From NCBI RefSeq assembly GCF_014274465.1, contig NZ_CP060394.1, forward strand, positions 2,108,001 to 2,172,000: a DNA stretch of 64,000 bases. Reading direction: 5' to 3'. Both the position numbers and the translations under genes were made by a program. This document shows, one piece after another, positions 43,976-52,906 of this stretch (positions are counted from its first letter, which is position 1; every line of letters starts with the position of its first letter). The stretch comes from Alloacidobacterium dinghuense (GTDB lineage: Bacteria > Acidobacteriota > Terriglobia > Terriglobales > Acidobacteriaceae). The notes under the pieces are model-generated. The model saw nothing but the letters and a program-made list of their open reading frames with translations, did not search any database and was not told the DNA's origin.

Positions 43976-45436
43976 ATGGCTCTTGTTACTCGGAGACACT
44001 TCGTTCGGCAAACTGCACTTGCCGCCGCACTCTACGGGTGCCAGGCTTGTGCGATTGGTGAAGCGCGACAGCTTTTCGGCGCGCAGGAACAGAGTGGACC
44101 TCCGCTCGATGCGGCGATGATCCGCAAGCTGGCAGCTGAAATTGTTGGCCAGGTAATCACACCGGACGGGCCCGAGTACGAAGCGGCACGCCTAATCTTC
44201 AACCTGGCATTCGATCGGCGGCCGGCGGTGATCGTTCGTTGCGCTGCACCTTCCGACCTCGCCCGCACCCTGGACTTTTCCCAAACTAAGAATTTGACGG
44301 TGGCGGTGCACGGCGGAGGCCATAGCCGGCTCGGGTATGGGATGTGCGATGGAGGTGTGGTGATCGACCTCTCCGGAATGAAACGAGTGGAAGTCGACGC
44401 GGACAAACGCGTGGCCCGCGCCGAGGCAGGCGCGCTCGTGCGCGATCTGGACGAAGCGACGCAGCGCTTTGGGCGTGCGACAACCTCAGGCGGCTGTCCG
44501 ACGGTAGGTATTGCCGGCCTGACGCTCGGCGGCGGAGAAGGTCGCTTGATGGACAAGTATGGTCTCGCCTGTGACAACCTGCTGTCGGCGCAAGTGGTGA
44601 CCGTGGACGGGAGATCAATCGAGGCCAGCCAGAAGTCCAATCCAGATCTCTTTTGGGCGATTCGCGGGGGAGGCGGCAACTTCGGTGTGGTGACGGCGCT
44701 GGAGTACCAACTGCATCCCGTAGGCGAGGTTGTGTCGGGAACGCTGATGTACCCTGCGGGGCGCATTCCAGACCTTCTGCAGGCTTTCGTTAGGTTTCTT
44801 GCGGAGGCCCCTGATGAAATGGATGCGTTTGCTCAGTTGTTGCCGTCCGAACGCGGGCCAAGATTCAAAATCGATGTCTGCTATTGCGGTGATCCACGAA
44901 TGGGGACTAACGTGCTCAGGCCGCTGCGTGCACTCAAACCGCAGGATGACAGCGTCAAGGTTATGTACTATCTGGAAGCTCAGGCGGCCGGTGGCTTTCT
45001 TCAAGCGCCGGTTGCGCACTTCCAAACGAATTTGATTCTTCGGGAACTTAGCGGGTCCGCCATTGCGGCGATCACGACTGCAATCAATGATGCTCCGGCG
45101 AGGTGCAAGGTAATCATTGTGCCTTTGCGCGGGGCCGTTACCCGCATCAATTTGAGCGATACGGCGTATGCTCTGCGGCAGCCTGGCTATGAGCTAGACA
45201 TGGCGGGTGTCTGGAGCAATCCCTTAGAGAAGACGGAAGTCGTGCGATGGGTCAACTCCGCGCGTGACACGTTGCTGCCCTTTGCGCATGGAGTGTATGT
45301 CAACCAGCTGGGCGATACGAGTGACCAACTTGTCCGCTCGGCCTACGGGCTGAACTATGCTCGCCTCATGGAACTCAAGAAAAAGTATGACCCCAACAAT
45401 GTGCTGCGCCTCAATCAGAACATCAAGCCAGCTTAG
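43976..45436 (+). CDS. Tat-exported berberine-bridge-like FAD oxidoreductase
   Basis: 486 residues from the ATG at 43976 (GGTGGAG before it). A twin-arginine-like signal VTRRHFVRQTALAAALYG starts the protein. The FAD_binding_4 domain has VAVHGGGHSRLGYG, whose His can hold FAD through the 8-alpha position, and SGGCPTVGIAGLTLGGG, whose Cys matches the second (6-S-cysteinyl) attachment of bicovalent flavoproteins. The BBE domain closes the protein with YDPNNVLRLNQNIKP. Enzymes of this family oxidise sugars or alcohols with oxygen as acceptor. Tat export of a pre-folded flavoprotein is consistent. It is probably co-transcribed with the surface protein upstream. Confidence 0.9.
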   Translation: MALVTRRHFVRQTALAAALYGCQACAIGEARQLFGAQEQSGPPLDAAMIRKLAAEIVGQVITPDGPEYEAARLIFNLAFDRRPAVIVRCAAPSDLARTLDFSQTKNLTVAVHGGGHSRLGYGMCDGGVVIDLSGMKRVEVDADKRVARAEAGALVRDLDEATQRFGRATTSGGCPTVGIAGLTLGGGEGRLMDKYGLACDNLLSAQVVTVDGRSIEASQKSNPDLFWAIRGGGGNFGVVTALEYQLHPVGEVVSGTLMYPAGRIPDLLQAFVRFLAEAPDEMDAFAQLLPSERGPRFKIDVCYCGDPRMGTNVLRPLRALKPQDDSVKVMYYLEAQAAGGFLQAPVAHFQTNLILRELSGSAIAAITTAINDAPARCKVIIVPLRGAVTRINLSDTAYALRQPGYELDMAGVWSNPLEKTEVVRWVNSARDTLLPFAHGVYVNQLGDTSDQLVRSAYGLNYARLMELKKKYDPNNVLRLNQNIKPA

Positions 45437-47433
45437 ATCGAGGCGGAAACACTTCGCTAAGGTTCTTGGCCAGACAGCAGATCTTGCAGTAGCAAGCGTA
45501 AGAAACCGGAACACACCAAGAATTGGCATAGGCCTCGTCAACGGTTTGCTTCTTCTGCTCGTAGCGGCTGCAATCGTGCGCTCCGCTATCGCGACCCGGC
45601 TTGATGGGTTCACCGTCGACGAGGCTTATCACATCGCCGCCGGTGTTTACTATGGGCGGCTCGGTGATTTTCGGATCAACCCGGAGCATCCTCCTCTGGT
45701 CAAGCTGTGGGTGGGAAGCTGCATCTCCCCCACCGGTTTTAGAGCGAGCGCCCTGCGGCTCTTTTCTGATAAGCAGGACGAGCGCACGTTTGCCGAAGAA
45801 GACGTCTACCTCCACAACGACCCGGACACAGTGCAGAAGCGTGCACGGATCGCGATGTTCGCCTTGAACGGATTGCTGCTGATGGCGCTGGGCTTTGCCG
45901 TTCGGAGAGCCTTTGGTTCCGGCGTCGCTGTCGGAACGATCGCATTTCTCGCGATCGAACCGACTGTGGCCACGCACCTACCCCGTGGTGATGACAGGCC
46001 TTCCGTTTTCTCTCCTGTGTGCCTCTGCCGTGTTGCTCACCATCCCTGCATTCCGGAATTGGAAATGGACGAATCTTGCAGCTTGCTCCGTGGCTCTCGG
46101 ACTTGCGCTGGCAGCAAGACATTCGGCTCCGATATTCCTGATTTTTGTGTTCCTCATCGGCTGCGTCAGAGCGTTTCGTCCGTCCCCGGCCGGCGCGCAG
46201 ACCCCGCGGAGGCTCTCGCGATTCGCAATGGTGATGGCGGTTGTAGTGGGCGCGCTCGCCGTGCTGTGGGCAACTTACAGGTTCCGCTATGTGGAAAGCC
46301 CGGCACCAGGCGAGGTGTTCAATCGCCCGCTGGCCGACAAGATCTCCGATGTGCGTTCGCCTGTCTATCGCGCAGTGCTCCAGGGGATGCGTTTGACCCA
46401 CATCGTTCCCCGCGCCTACATTTGGGGCCTTGCTGATACGGTCCGCTCGGGCTTGGAAGGTCGCATCATTCCCATCACGGCGTTTGGCCGCGCGTACATC
46501 GATAGGGGTCCGAAATGCTACTTCCCAGCAATGATCGCTGTGAAGTTGCCAATCGGACTGAGCGTCCTCATCCTGATTGGTTTTCTCGCGTTTGCCACGC
46601 GGCGTGCTCCTCCCGACGCTGCCATCACCGTGCTTGCCGCCGCAGCCTTCTTCATGCTGGTACTAATCGCGGGTTCCACTTACGCTGGCATCCGCCATGC
46701 GCTACCCGTTGTCGTCCTCCTCGCGATTGTAGGAGGGGTGGGAGTACTTCAATGAATTTGTGGGCGGCGCGGGCCGTGCGTACCTGTACTTCAGCGATGA
46801 GGGCGTCGATCTTGGTCAGCGTGTCAAGGAACTTGCCGCCTATTATCACCAGGCCGTCGAACCATCCGGCGAAGTCCCCTTCATCTTTTATGGACCGATT
46901 AGCGAAGTCGAAGAAAGAGCGCGCGGCATTGACTGGCTAGGACGAGACGCGGACCGCGACCAATCCATGCTCGAATCCGCTACATTTTCCGGCACTCTGA
47001 TCGTAGACGCGCGCTTTCTCGGGAAGCATCCGTTCTGGGACTATGTCGCGCCGCGAAGCGCGACTCCGGCTGCTCGATTTGGGAATCTGATGGTTTTTCG
47101 CGGAACCTGTGCCTGCGGCCCCGTTCTGGCGGGAAGCCTCTATCAAGAATCCATCACGAAAATTTTCGCCGAGAAGCCCAACTTGGCAGCTGCTCAGCGA
47201 TTGTTGCAGGAATCGTTGGCCTCGACCCCAGTGCCTTCTTCGTGCACATCGAACTCGCCAACGTTTACTTGACGCAGGGTCAGCGTGACCATGCTCTGCA
47301 TGGCCTATTCTGAAGCCCCTAAGGTACGCGCCCACCGATCCCGCGCTTCGCCAGCCCATCCGGGTGCAAATTCAAAAAATCTCCTCAGGGCCTGCTGATC
47401 GCATCGATCCACTGCGATCCATTCCTGGAGTGA
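45430..47433 (+). pseudogene. Frameshifted GT39-type membrane glycosyltransferase with TPR tail
   Basis: Reading-frame pieces line up as one gene. Segment 1 (to about 45980) has FTVDEAYHIAAGVYYGRLGD and INPEHPPLVKL, the catalytic-loop signature of ArnT/PMT-like transferases. Segment 2 (to about 46745) continues with VVMTGLPFSLLC and several helices. Segment 3 (to about 47218) starts YFNEFVGGAGRAYLYFSDEG. The end continues in two further frames as TPR-like HIELANVYLTQGQRDHALH and YAPTDPALRQPIRVQIQKIS, stopping near 47433. At least four frameshifts and no clear start codon make it a pseudogene. When intact it would have transferred a sugar from a polyprenyl-phosphate donor outside the membrane. 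Confidence 0.8.
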
Positions 47434-47628
47434 CTTCCTCACAGCCCCGATCAAATCGGCGAACCGCCGCCTCGTTTCGGACTTAACTGGACGCTGCCGA
47501 GCAGGCGTAGACGATAAGGGAGAAGATCGTTTCCGAATGCGTCTTGCGCTGTAAACAAGTCATGAGTCTAGGCACAGTCGCGGCTCAAGTGTTGCCAAAT
47601 CTCTAGTGCCGCATCGACAAATTGAGAG

Positions 47629-48585
47629 CTAGGTGTTTAGTCCCGGCAATTGATGGATGGGATCGAGAGTAAATCGATCCGGTTCATTCTGCCAGCATTT
47701 GCAGATGAATTCGTAGGCGGTGAGGCCGCCGAGAGTCTTGAGGCGTTTGGCGAAGTTGTAGGCAGCGACGAAGTCGCTGAGGTGAATGCGCAGCTGGTGA
47801 TGGCTGTCGTAGTGGTAGCGCTGAACCGTGGCTTCTTTGATGGTGCGGTTCATACGCTCGACCTGGCCGTTAGTCCAGGGATGGTTCGGTTTGGTCAGCC
47901 GGTGGTCGATGCCATGCCGAAGACAGAGCCGGTCAAAAGGATGGCCGCGAAAGCGGGCCGTTGGCCCCTTGCGATTCTTCGGCAGATCGGCGAACTGGAT
48001 GCCGTTGTCGGTGTGGATGAGATAAGGAACAGCCGCGACCAGAGCTTCGAGGAATTTCGCCGCAGCCTGCATGTCAGCTCGTTCGACCAACTCCACGAAA
48101 GCAAACTTCGAGGTGCGGTCGATGGCCACTAAGAGATAGAGCTTGCCCTCCGCAGTACGCACTTCCGCCAGATCGATGTGGAAGTAGCCGATCGGATAGC
48201 GTTGGAACTTCTTCCTTCCCGGCTTGCTGCCTTCCACTTCCGGCAGCCGGCTGATGCCATGCCGTTCCAGACAACGATGCAGGGAGGAACGGGTCAGATG
48301 AGGAATCGTCGCCTGCAAGGCATAGAGACAATCATCGAGTGGTAGCAGAGTATGCCTGCGGAAGGCAACAACGACAGCTTCTTCCTGCACCGTCAGAACC
48401 GTGGAGCGGGGATGCTTGGGCCCGGTACGAAGATCAGACACCGAGCAGCGCTTCCTCCACTTCGCAACGGTCTTGGGGTTGATCCCATGACGACGCGCCA
48501 ATGTTCTCAGGCTCTCTTGACTATGCTGTATCGCTCGACGGACCGCCTCTGTCGTGGTGGCGCCTCGGTGTAGAACCTGGCCCAT
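47629..48585 (-). CDS. IS481-family transposase
   Basis: 318 residues from the ATG at 48585, preceded by GGAGG; the in-frame upstream codon at 48600 is not needed. An N-terminal helix-turn-helix (LRTLARRHGINPKTVAKWRKR) precedes the DDE integrase core: YFHIDLAEVRT (first Asp), LIHTDNGIQFAD (second Asp) and NGQVERMNRTIKEA (Glu). The C-terminal region YNFAKRLKTLGGLTAYEFICK is typical of the family. The gene runs to the very end of the element and its TAG stop is made from the CTAG at the element boundary. Confidence 0.95.
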   Translation of the reverse strand: MGQVLHRGATTTEAVRRAIQHSQESLRTLARRHGINPKTVAKWRKRCSVSDLRTGPKHPRSTVLTVQEEAVVVAFRRHTLLPLDDCLYALQATIPHLTRSSLHRCLERHGISRLPEVEGSKPGRKKFQRYPIGYFHIDLAEVRTAEGKLYLLVAIDRTSKFAFVELVERADMQAAAKFLEALVAAVPYLIHTDNGIQFADLPKNRKGPTARFRGHPFDRLCLRHGIDHRLTKPNHPWTNGQVERMNRTIKEATVQRYHYDSHHQLRIHLSDFVAAYNFAKRLKTLGGLTAYEFICKCWQNEPDRFTLDPIHQLPGLNT

Positions 48586-48645
48586 AGTGCCTCCTTCCAC
48601 TCTCTGGATAAGAATGCACCATCAAATGCCGAGACTAAACACCTA
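47630..48645 (-). mobile_element. IS481-family insertion sequence, complete
   Basis: Terminal inverted repeats TAGGTGTTTAGTCCCGGCA (47630-47648) and its complement at 48627-48645 match at 18 of 19 positions. CTAG stands at both outer edges (47629-47632 and 48644-48647), which fits the CTAG-centred target preference known for IS481 of Bordetella; because CTAG is a palindrome it can be counted as repeat or target. One transposase gene fills the element. The near-identical ends and intact frame suggest recent activity. Confidence 0.85.
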
Positions 48646-48859
48646 GTCACTTGGATGATAAGTCCGCTTCTTGCATACTTAGGAATCTGGATAGCCGGTT
48701 TTTCGCGTACTTGGGATGGCTGAGGACATATGACCGATCTAGCAGCTCAACGAGTGGTATGGCCTGTCTGTTGGATGCAAGCGGGCAGCCCGCCCTAGTT
48801 CGGACTCAGACGCTACACGGCCCTTGGCAAGAAACGCCCTTTCTTTCGAATACGGGAAA

Positions 48860-50500
48860 TCACTCCTTCTTGTTGCCGTAATGCTCACCGAAAAAATCAC
48901 CTGGATTCCAGACGGGCCTCTCGTTCTGCTGCGCGACTACGTATCCAAGCAGAAAGTTGAAGCGTGCGAATTTCGCCCCAGACTCAAAATCGAATGGCTG
49001 ACTCATGTCGTCCGTGGGCTTGTGATATATGGTCTTGAACCACGTCATTTGGATTTCGTCCGGCTTGACCTTCGGGTTGCTCGATTTTATGCCCGAGTGC
49101 GGGAAGACCGACGGTATTCCCTGCCTCACAAAGGAATATTGATCACTACGAATGAAAAGTACCTGTTCTGGGTGCGGATCAGGGCTCACGTCAATGTTCA
49201 ACCGGGCTGCGGCTTCGTGCACGGCTGCGCTGAGAGTCGAGTGCTCACCACCCCGCGCAATCACGTCCTCGATAGGCCAGAGCAAGGCAGCGCCGTCCAT
49301 ATTAATGTCGGCTACTAGACTGCTGTTGGTCACAGTCGGGTTATGCTCAAAATAGTCTGAGCCGAGGAGCCCTTCCTCTTCGCCAGTAACGGACAGAAAG
49401 AGTATTGAGCGACGCGGTCGCGGCTTCATCTGGCTGTACGCCCGCGCAATCTCCAACAGGCATGCTGACCCGGAAGCATTGTCCAATGCTCCGTTGTAGA
49501 TCTTGTCTCCGTTCACTGGCTCACCAATCCCGAGGTGATCCAGATGCGCGGTGAAGACTACATACTGGTCGCGCAATTTGGGGTCACTCCCTTGGAGGCG
49601 AGCCGCAACGTTGGGGCTACGGATGTCTTCGAGCTTGGATACTAGCCTGATCTTCGCGGTGACTGGCAAAGCAAGTGATAATGGTTTTCCTTCTTTTGAC
49701 GCCGTATAGATCTCTTCGATGGATCTTCCGCTACCTTCGAACACTCCTGCTGTGGCCTCCATGCTCAGAATCGCCGTCGCACGCAGCTCCGGGAAAGAAT
49801 CGTTCGGTTGCCCTTGTGCATCGAGCCAGTGCATGTCCGGAAATGCGAGATCATTCACTCGATCCTTGAAGGGATAGAGCTGCTCGAGGACAGGACTATC
49901 CAGCGAGATCGCTCCTACGGCACCGTGGGCAACTGCATTTGCTGCCTTTGTCACACGCGAGCTGTAATGGGCGCGCATTGTGGATTCGAATTGTGGCGGT
50001 GCTCCGTATATGGAAGCCACAACTTTTCCTCTTACATCCACGCCGGCATAGTCGTCATAGCCCTGCTCAGGTGCTGTTACGCCGAACCCAACATAAACCA
50101 CTGGAGCTTCGACAGAAGTGTCTGTCCGGCCTGGATCGCCGTAGCTGAGAAAATCCTGCCGGAAAATTAGCGCTTGGGTTTTTCCTCTTTGCACAATGCT
50201 CAAGGTTGTATGGTCTTCGTCCGGCCGTGTCGAACGCAGGGGCACGTTCTGAAAGTAGGTTCCGTTCTCGCCTGCCGGTTCCAGGCCCATCGCTTCGAAT
50301 TCCGCTGCCATGAAGTTTGCTGCAATCTCATGTCCCCGTGTTCCCGTTTGGCGTCCCTCAAGCAAGTCATCCGCGAGAAACCTCATATCCGCGCGTATGG
50401 CTTCCGGTCGAATGGTCGTCGAGACCTCGTCCGCGGCGTCCCCGCCCGCGCGAACCGGGTGCATTGCCCACACCAATGAGAGCGCGACCAGCGCACTCAT
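48860..50500 (-). CDS. Secreted M28-family zinc peptidase
   Basis: 546 residues from the ATG at 50500, the start of a hydrophobic export segment (MSALVALSLVWAMHPVRAG). The frame is open to 50659 and a longer start (ATG at 50611) cannot be excluded; no strong ribosome site helps. The order is an N-terminal domain with a PA-type insertion (VEAPVVYVGFGVTAP, DVRGKVVASIYG), then the M28 catalytic core: VFTAHLDHLG (His), YNGALDNASGSA (bridging Asp), SVTGEEEGLLGS (Glu-Glu), DINMDGA (Asp) and YHKPTDD (His). All five zinc ligands and the catalytic Glu are in place. It is probably an aminopeptidase acting on exogenous peptides. Confidence 0.9.
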   Translation of the reverse strand: MSALVALSLVWAMHPVRAGGDAADEVSTTIRPEAIRADMRFLADDLLEGRQTGTRGHEIAANFMAAEFEAMGLEPAGENGTYFQNVPLRSTRPDEDHTTLSIVQRGKTQALIFRQDFLSYGDPGRTDTSVEAPVVYVGFGVTAPEQGYDDYAGVDVRGKVVASIYGAPPQFESTMRAHYSSRVTKAANAVAHGAVGAISLDSPVLEQLYPFKDRVNDLAFPDMHWLDAQGQPNDSFPELRATAILSMEATAGVFEGSGRSIEEIYTASKEGKPLSLALPVTAKIRLVSKLEDIRSPNVAARLQGSDPKLRDQYVVFTAHLDHLGIGEPVNGDKIYNGALDNASGSACLLEIARAYSQMKPRPRRSILFLSVTGEEEGLLGSDYFEHNPTVTNSSLVADINMDGAALLWPIEDVIARGGEHSTLSAAVHEAAARLNIDVSPDPHPEQVLFIRSDQYSFVRQGIPSVFPHSGIKSSNPKVKPDEIQMTWFKTIYHKPTDDMSQPFDFESGAKFARFNFLLGYVVAQQNERPVWNPGDFFGEHYGNKKE

Positions 50501-50731
50501 CCAAATTGCAGAGCGGCTCTCGGGGTGATACGTCTTCGTAGCGTCCTCCTTGGAAAACGCCAAACAGAGGAGAGCATTATCAGAAATGCTGGTAGCTGCG
50601 CAGCTTAACATCTGCGGGCGGCCTGATGCCACCCTTGAGATTGCCAAGTTACCAAGCAAATCAGCGGCAGGAGATTGAGTCGATCCGGTGAAGCGACTTT
50701 TGAATAGAGGATTGCGATCACCACCGTATAG

Positions 50732-50965
50732 TTACAAGTTGGTAAACAAGAGATAACACGCTTCTACTGCAACACACTCTGGCGTAAAGATTCTGCCTTG
50801 ATCCGGGTGACGGTAAGAGATGGCCAGGTGAAAGCCTTCCCTGTGGACTTTGTTGCGGCCGGAACTTACGGCGCATGGAGTGGTGTAACGCCGAATGGCT
50901 CCTTTTTGCTTTTGCGTGATCGCGGCAGTCGCGACATTTACTCTCTGGAAATGGACCTACCTTAG
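50732..50965 (+). pseudogene. C-terminal fragment of a winged-helix/PD40 transcriptional regulator
   Basis: An open stretch ending at 50965 reads SALIRVTVRDGQVKAFPVDF, then AAGTYGAWSGVTPNGSFLLL, RDRGSRDIYSLEMDLP and a stop. This is the last blade and C-terminus of CadC-like acidobacterial regulators (typical GPWSGxxPDGSPLLLRDxGTxDIYALDxDLP). The DNA-binding half and most of the propeller are gone. It ends directly at the border of the IS1182 remnant, which may have caused the truncation. Confidence 0.65.
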
Positions 50966-51540
50966 ATTGCCCAAAGCCAACTCGCGTGCTCTGATCATTG
51001 TCTTCATCGAGAGCAGCTCGATCGATCTAGAACTGTGGCGGCGAATTCTATTGATTGGCTATTTGTACGGCATCAGCAGCGAACGCAAGGTTGTTGAGGA
51101 ACTGCGCAAGAATCTCGTCTGCCGATGGTTCACCGGCCTTGATTTCGATGAGGAAGTTCACACCACTCCACGTTTTCGAATCGCCATGGAGGCTTCACGA
51201 ATTGAAAGTGCTCGCAGTCGTTCGAGGAAATTGTGGCTCGATGCCTGGCAGTTGAACTGGTGTGCGGGGGCAAGCTGTCAGTAGATGGAACCTTCGTCGA
51301 GGCGAACGTTTCGAAGGAGAGCGGCATCCTGCGAGGCAGTTGGACGAAGCGGAAGGCCAATCGAACTGTGCCGAGTATCTGGACGAACTTGAAACGCAGA
51401 GGAACCGGCACACAGCCAAGACAAGGTGTTGACCACCGATCCGAACCCCACATATGCAACCCAAGGTGGCACGCCGGCACGCATCGGGTACTACAACAAC
51501 AGCACCTGGTTGATTACCACAATTCCCAGTTGACACAAAT
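50966..51540 (+). pseudogene. Degenerate IS1182-family transposase remnant
   Basis: The frame ending at 51284 has SSIDLELWRRILLIGYLYGI, SSERKVVEELRKNLVCRWFT and GLDFDEEVHTTP, the DUF772-like N-terminus of IS1182/IS5-type transposases. It then shifts frame to EIVARCLAVELVCGGKLSVDGTFVEANVSKES (positions about 51220-51330), and again to TTDPNPTYATQGGTPARIGYYNN (about 51425-51500). Several frameshifts and stops, plus loss of the catalytic C-terminal part, make it dead. No terminal inverted repeats were found. Confidence 0.7.
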
Positions 51541-51831
51541 TCTGTTCGGTGACACCATCTTCTTGCCTCTCTGAAGAGCCATACCCCGTGCTCGGAACCG
51601 CAACACCCTAGAGGCGGTGAAACCCTGTAACCAAAATTCGACACAGGGTCAGCAATAAACCTACTCTCTCCCACATTGTCTCGGATCAAGCGTTTTGTCC
51701 GGCCTGTCGGCGACGTATCTGTCCTGCTGGTATACCTTCGTCGACTTACTCACTGATGTTGTAATCAGGCCTCGGGACTGGCGCAGTCAAAAAAGACTCG
51801 TGTCCAGATCTCAAGATCAGCGGAGAGACAT

Positions 51832-52027
51832 ATGTTGCGGTCAGGCTATTTCACCCGGAAACTTTACGCATCGATTGTTGCCCTGACGGCGATCTTCGTT
51901 CTTCCTCTAGTCATCCCGAGCAAATCGAAAGCGCAATCGACCTCAGAATGGGCGCTTCGAGTTATATAGCACCATAAATGCTTTAGACGACATCAAAACG
52001 TTGCTGCCGCATTGCACAATCCGGTGA
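51832..52027 (+). pseudogene. Signal-peptide start of a truncated secreted protein
   Basis: GGAGAG precedes an ATG at 51832 that opens a strong signal peptide: MLRSGYFTRKLYASIVALTA, then IFVLPLVIPSKSKAQS. The frame stops at 51969. A one-base shift continues as LYSTINALDDIKTLLPH to 52027. Either this is a short gene of 45 residues or, more likely, the N-terminus of a longer exported protein broken by a frameshift and deletion. The family is unknown. Confidence 0.4.
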
Positions 52028-52402
52028 GTTCAGCGCGCCCTTCGTGTAGTACTTCTGAGAGGATCATTTCACCCATATGATTTAAGGCAAACCTATCTTT
52101 CGGCCAAAAGGCTAACATGCGTGTTAGAGAATCGGATCCGAGATGTCTTCTTCATCGCAGGTCGGCTGCGCATGCGCAAGATCTTTTCAGCGCGATGCCA
52201 ATGGGAGAATCACCGACTTTGTCGATCGTCGGGAAAATTGGGATCTCGTTTGGAAGAAGACAACCTGATCATCCAAGTCACGTCGCATGCATCGAGGGCA
52301 GAGCTGGTTGGCTCTGCCCTCTTTTCTCCCGCTATGCTCCAGCGGCCCCACCCTGCTGGCTTCATGCGAGAACAACGCAGATACGGTTCGAGGTTTTACG
52401 AA
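52028..52402. other. Intergenic region with terminator, no gene seen
   Basis: 375 bp without recognisable coding sequence apart from the hairpin terminator at 52294-52321. Open frames here are short and resemble no family. Confidence 0.4.
52294..52328 (+). terminator. Rho-independent terminator
   Basis: Perfect 11-bp stem GAGGGCAGAGC (52294-52304) / GCTCTGCCCTC (52311-52321), loop TGGTTG, followed by TTTTCTCC. Orientation of the T-rich tail indicates plus-strand transcription, so it probably ended the now broken gene that starts at 51832. Confidence 0.8.
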
Positions 52403-52906
52403 TCAATTCCTGCGCCTTGCCTCGTCGGCGTCTTCTGCCAGATCGTTTATGTATTTGAAGAACGCCGGCGACTGGCCGATAAACAGCCCGTCATCAACAA
52501 ATGCCTTCACTGTTGCCGCTGCCGCACCCCTTGTCGCTGTCGGACGGATGATGGAAACCGGCGGAAATTTTCTGTTTAGAAAACTAGTCGGCTCGGGCAT
52601 GATGAGATTCGCCTGCAGATCTTCATTGCCTGCGAACTTGCTGATATCCGGAAAGTCCACGGTATCGCCGCTTACCGGATCCTTCACGCCCTTCAATGGC
52701 GGACAATTCCCGGCCTTGTCGTGCCACGTCTGGAAGTGCATGATCTCCGTTCCCCCAATGCTCAGCAGAATACGAAGAACTTCCGAATGACTGACTCTTT
52801 GCGCCAGCTGAGCGTAGAGGCTTGTTCCCCCCTGCTTAACTGCGCTGGTCGAATCGATCTGCGCCTGTCGGGAGAGGAGCTGGACCGTGTGGTTACTGAC
52901 CTCGCA
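52403..52906 (-). pseudogene. N-terminally truncated ferritin-like domain protein
   Basis: An open frame from about 52906 to 52403 encodes HTVQLLSRQAQIDSTSAVKQ, GTSLYAQLAQRVSHSEVLRI, LLSIGGTEIMHFQTWHDKAG, then LIMPEPTSFLNRKFPPVSII and a C-terminal helix (VDDGLFIGQSPAFFKYINDLAEDADEARRRN). This is the C-terminal half of an acidobacterial ferritin-like protein, with the Glu-X2-His pair in GTEIMHFQTWH. The N-terminal two helices and signal are absent. The nearest ATG (52741) would give only 112 residues. The upstream border lies inside the end of the GH36 gene, a deletion junction. Confidence 0.65.
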
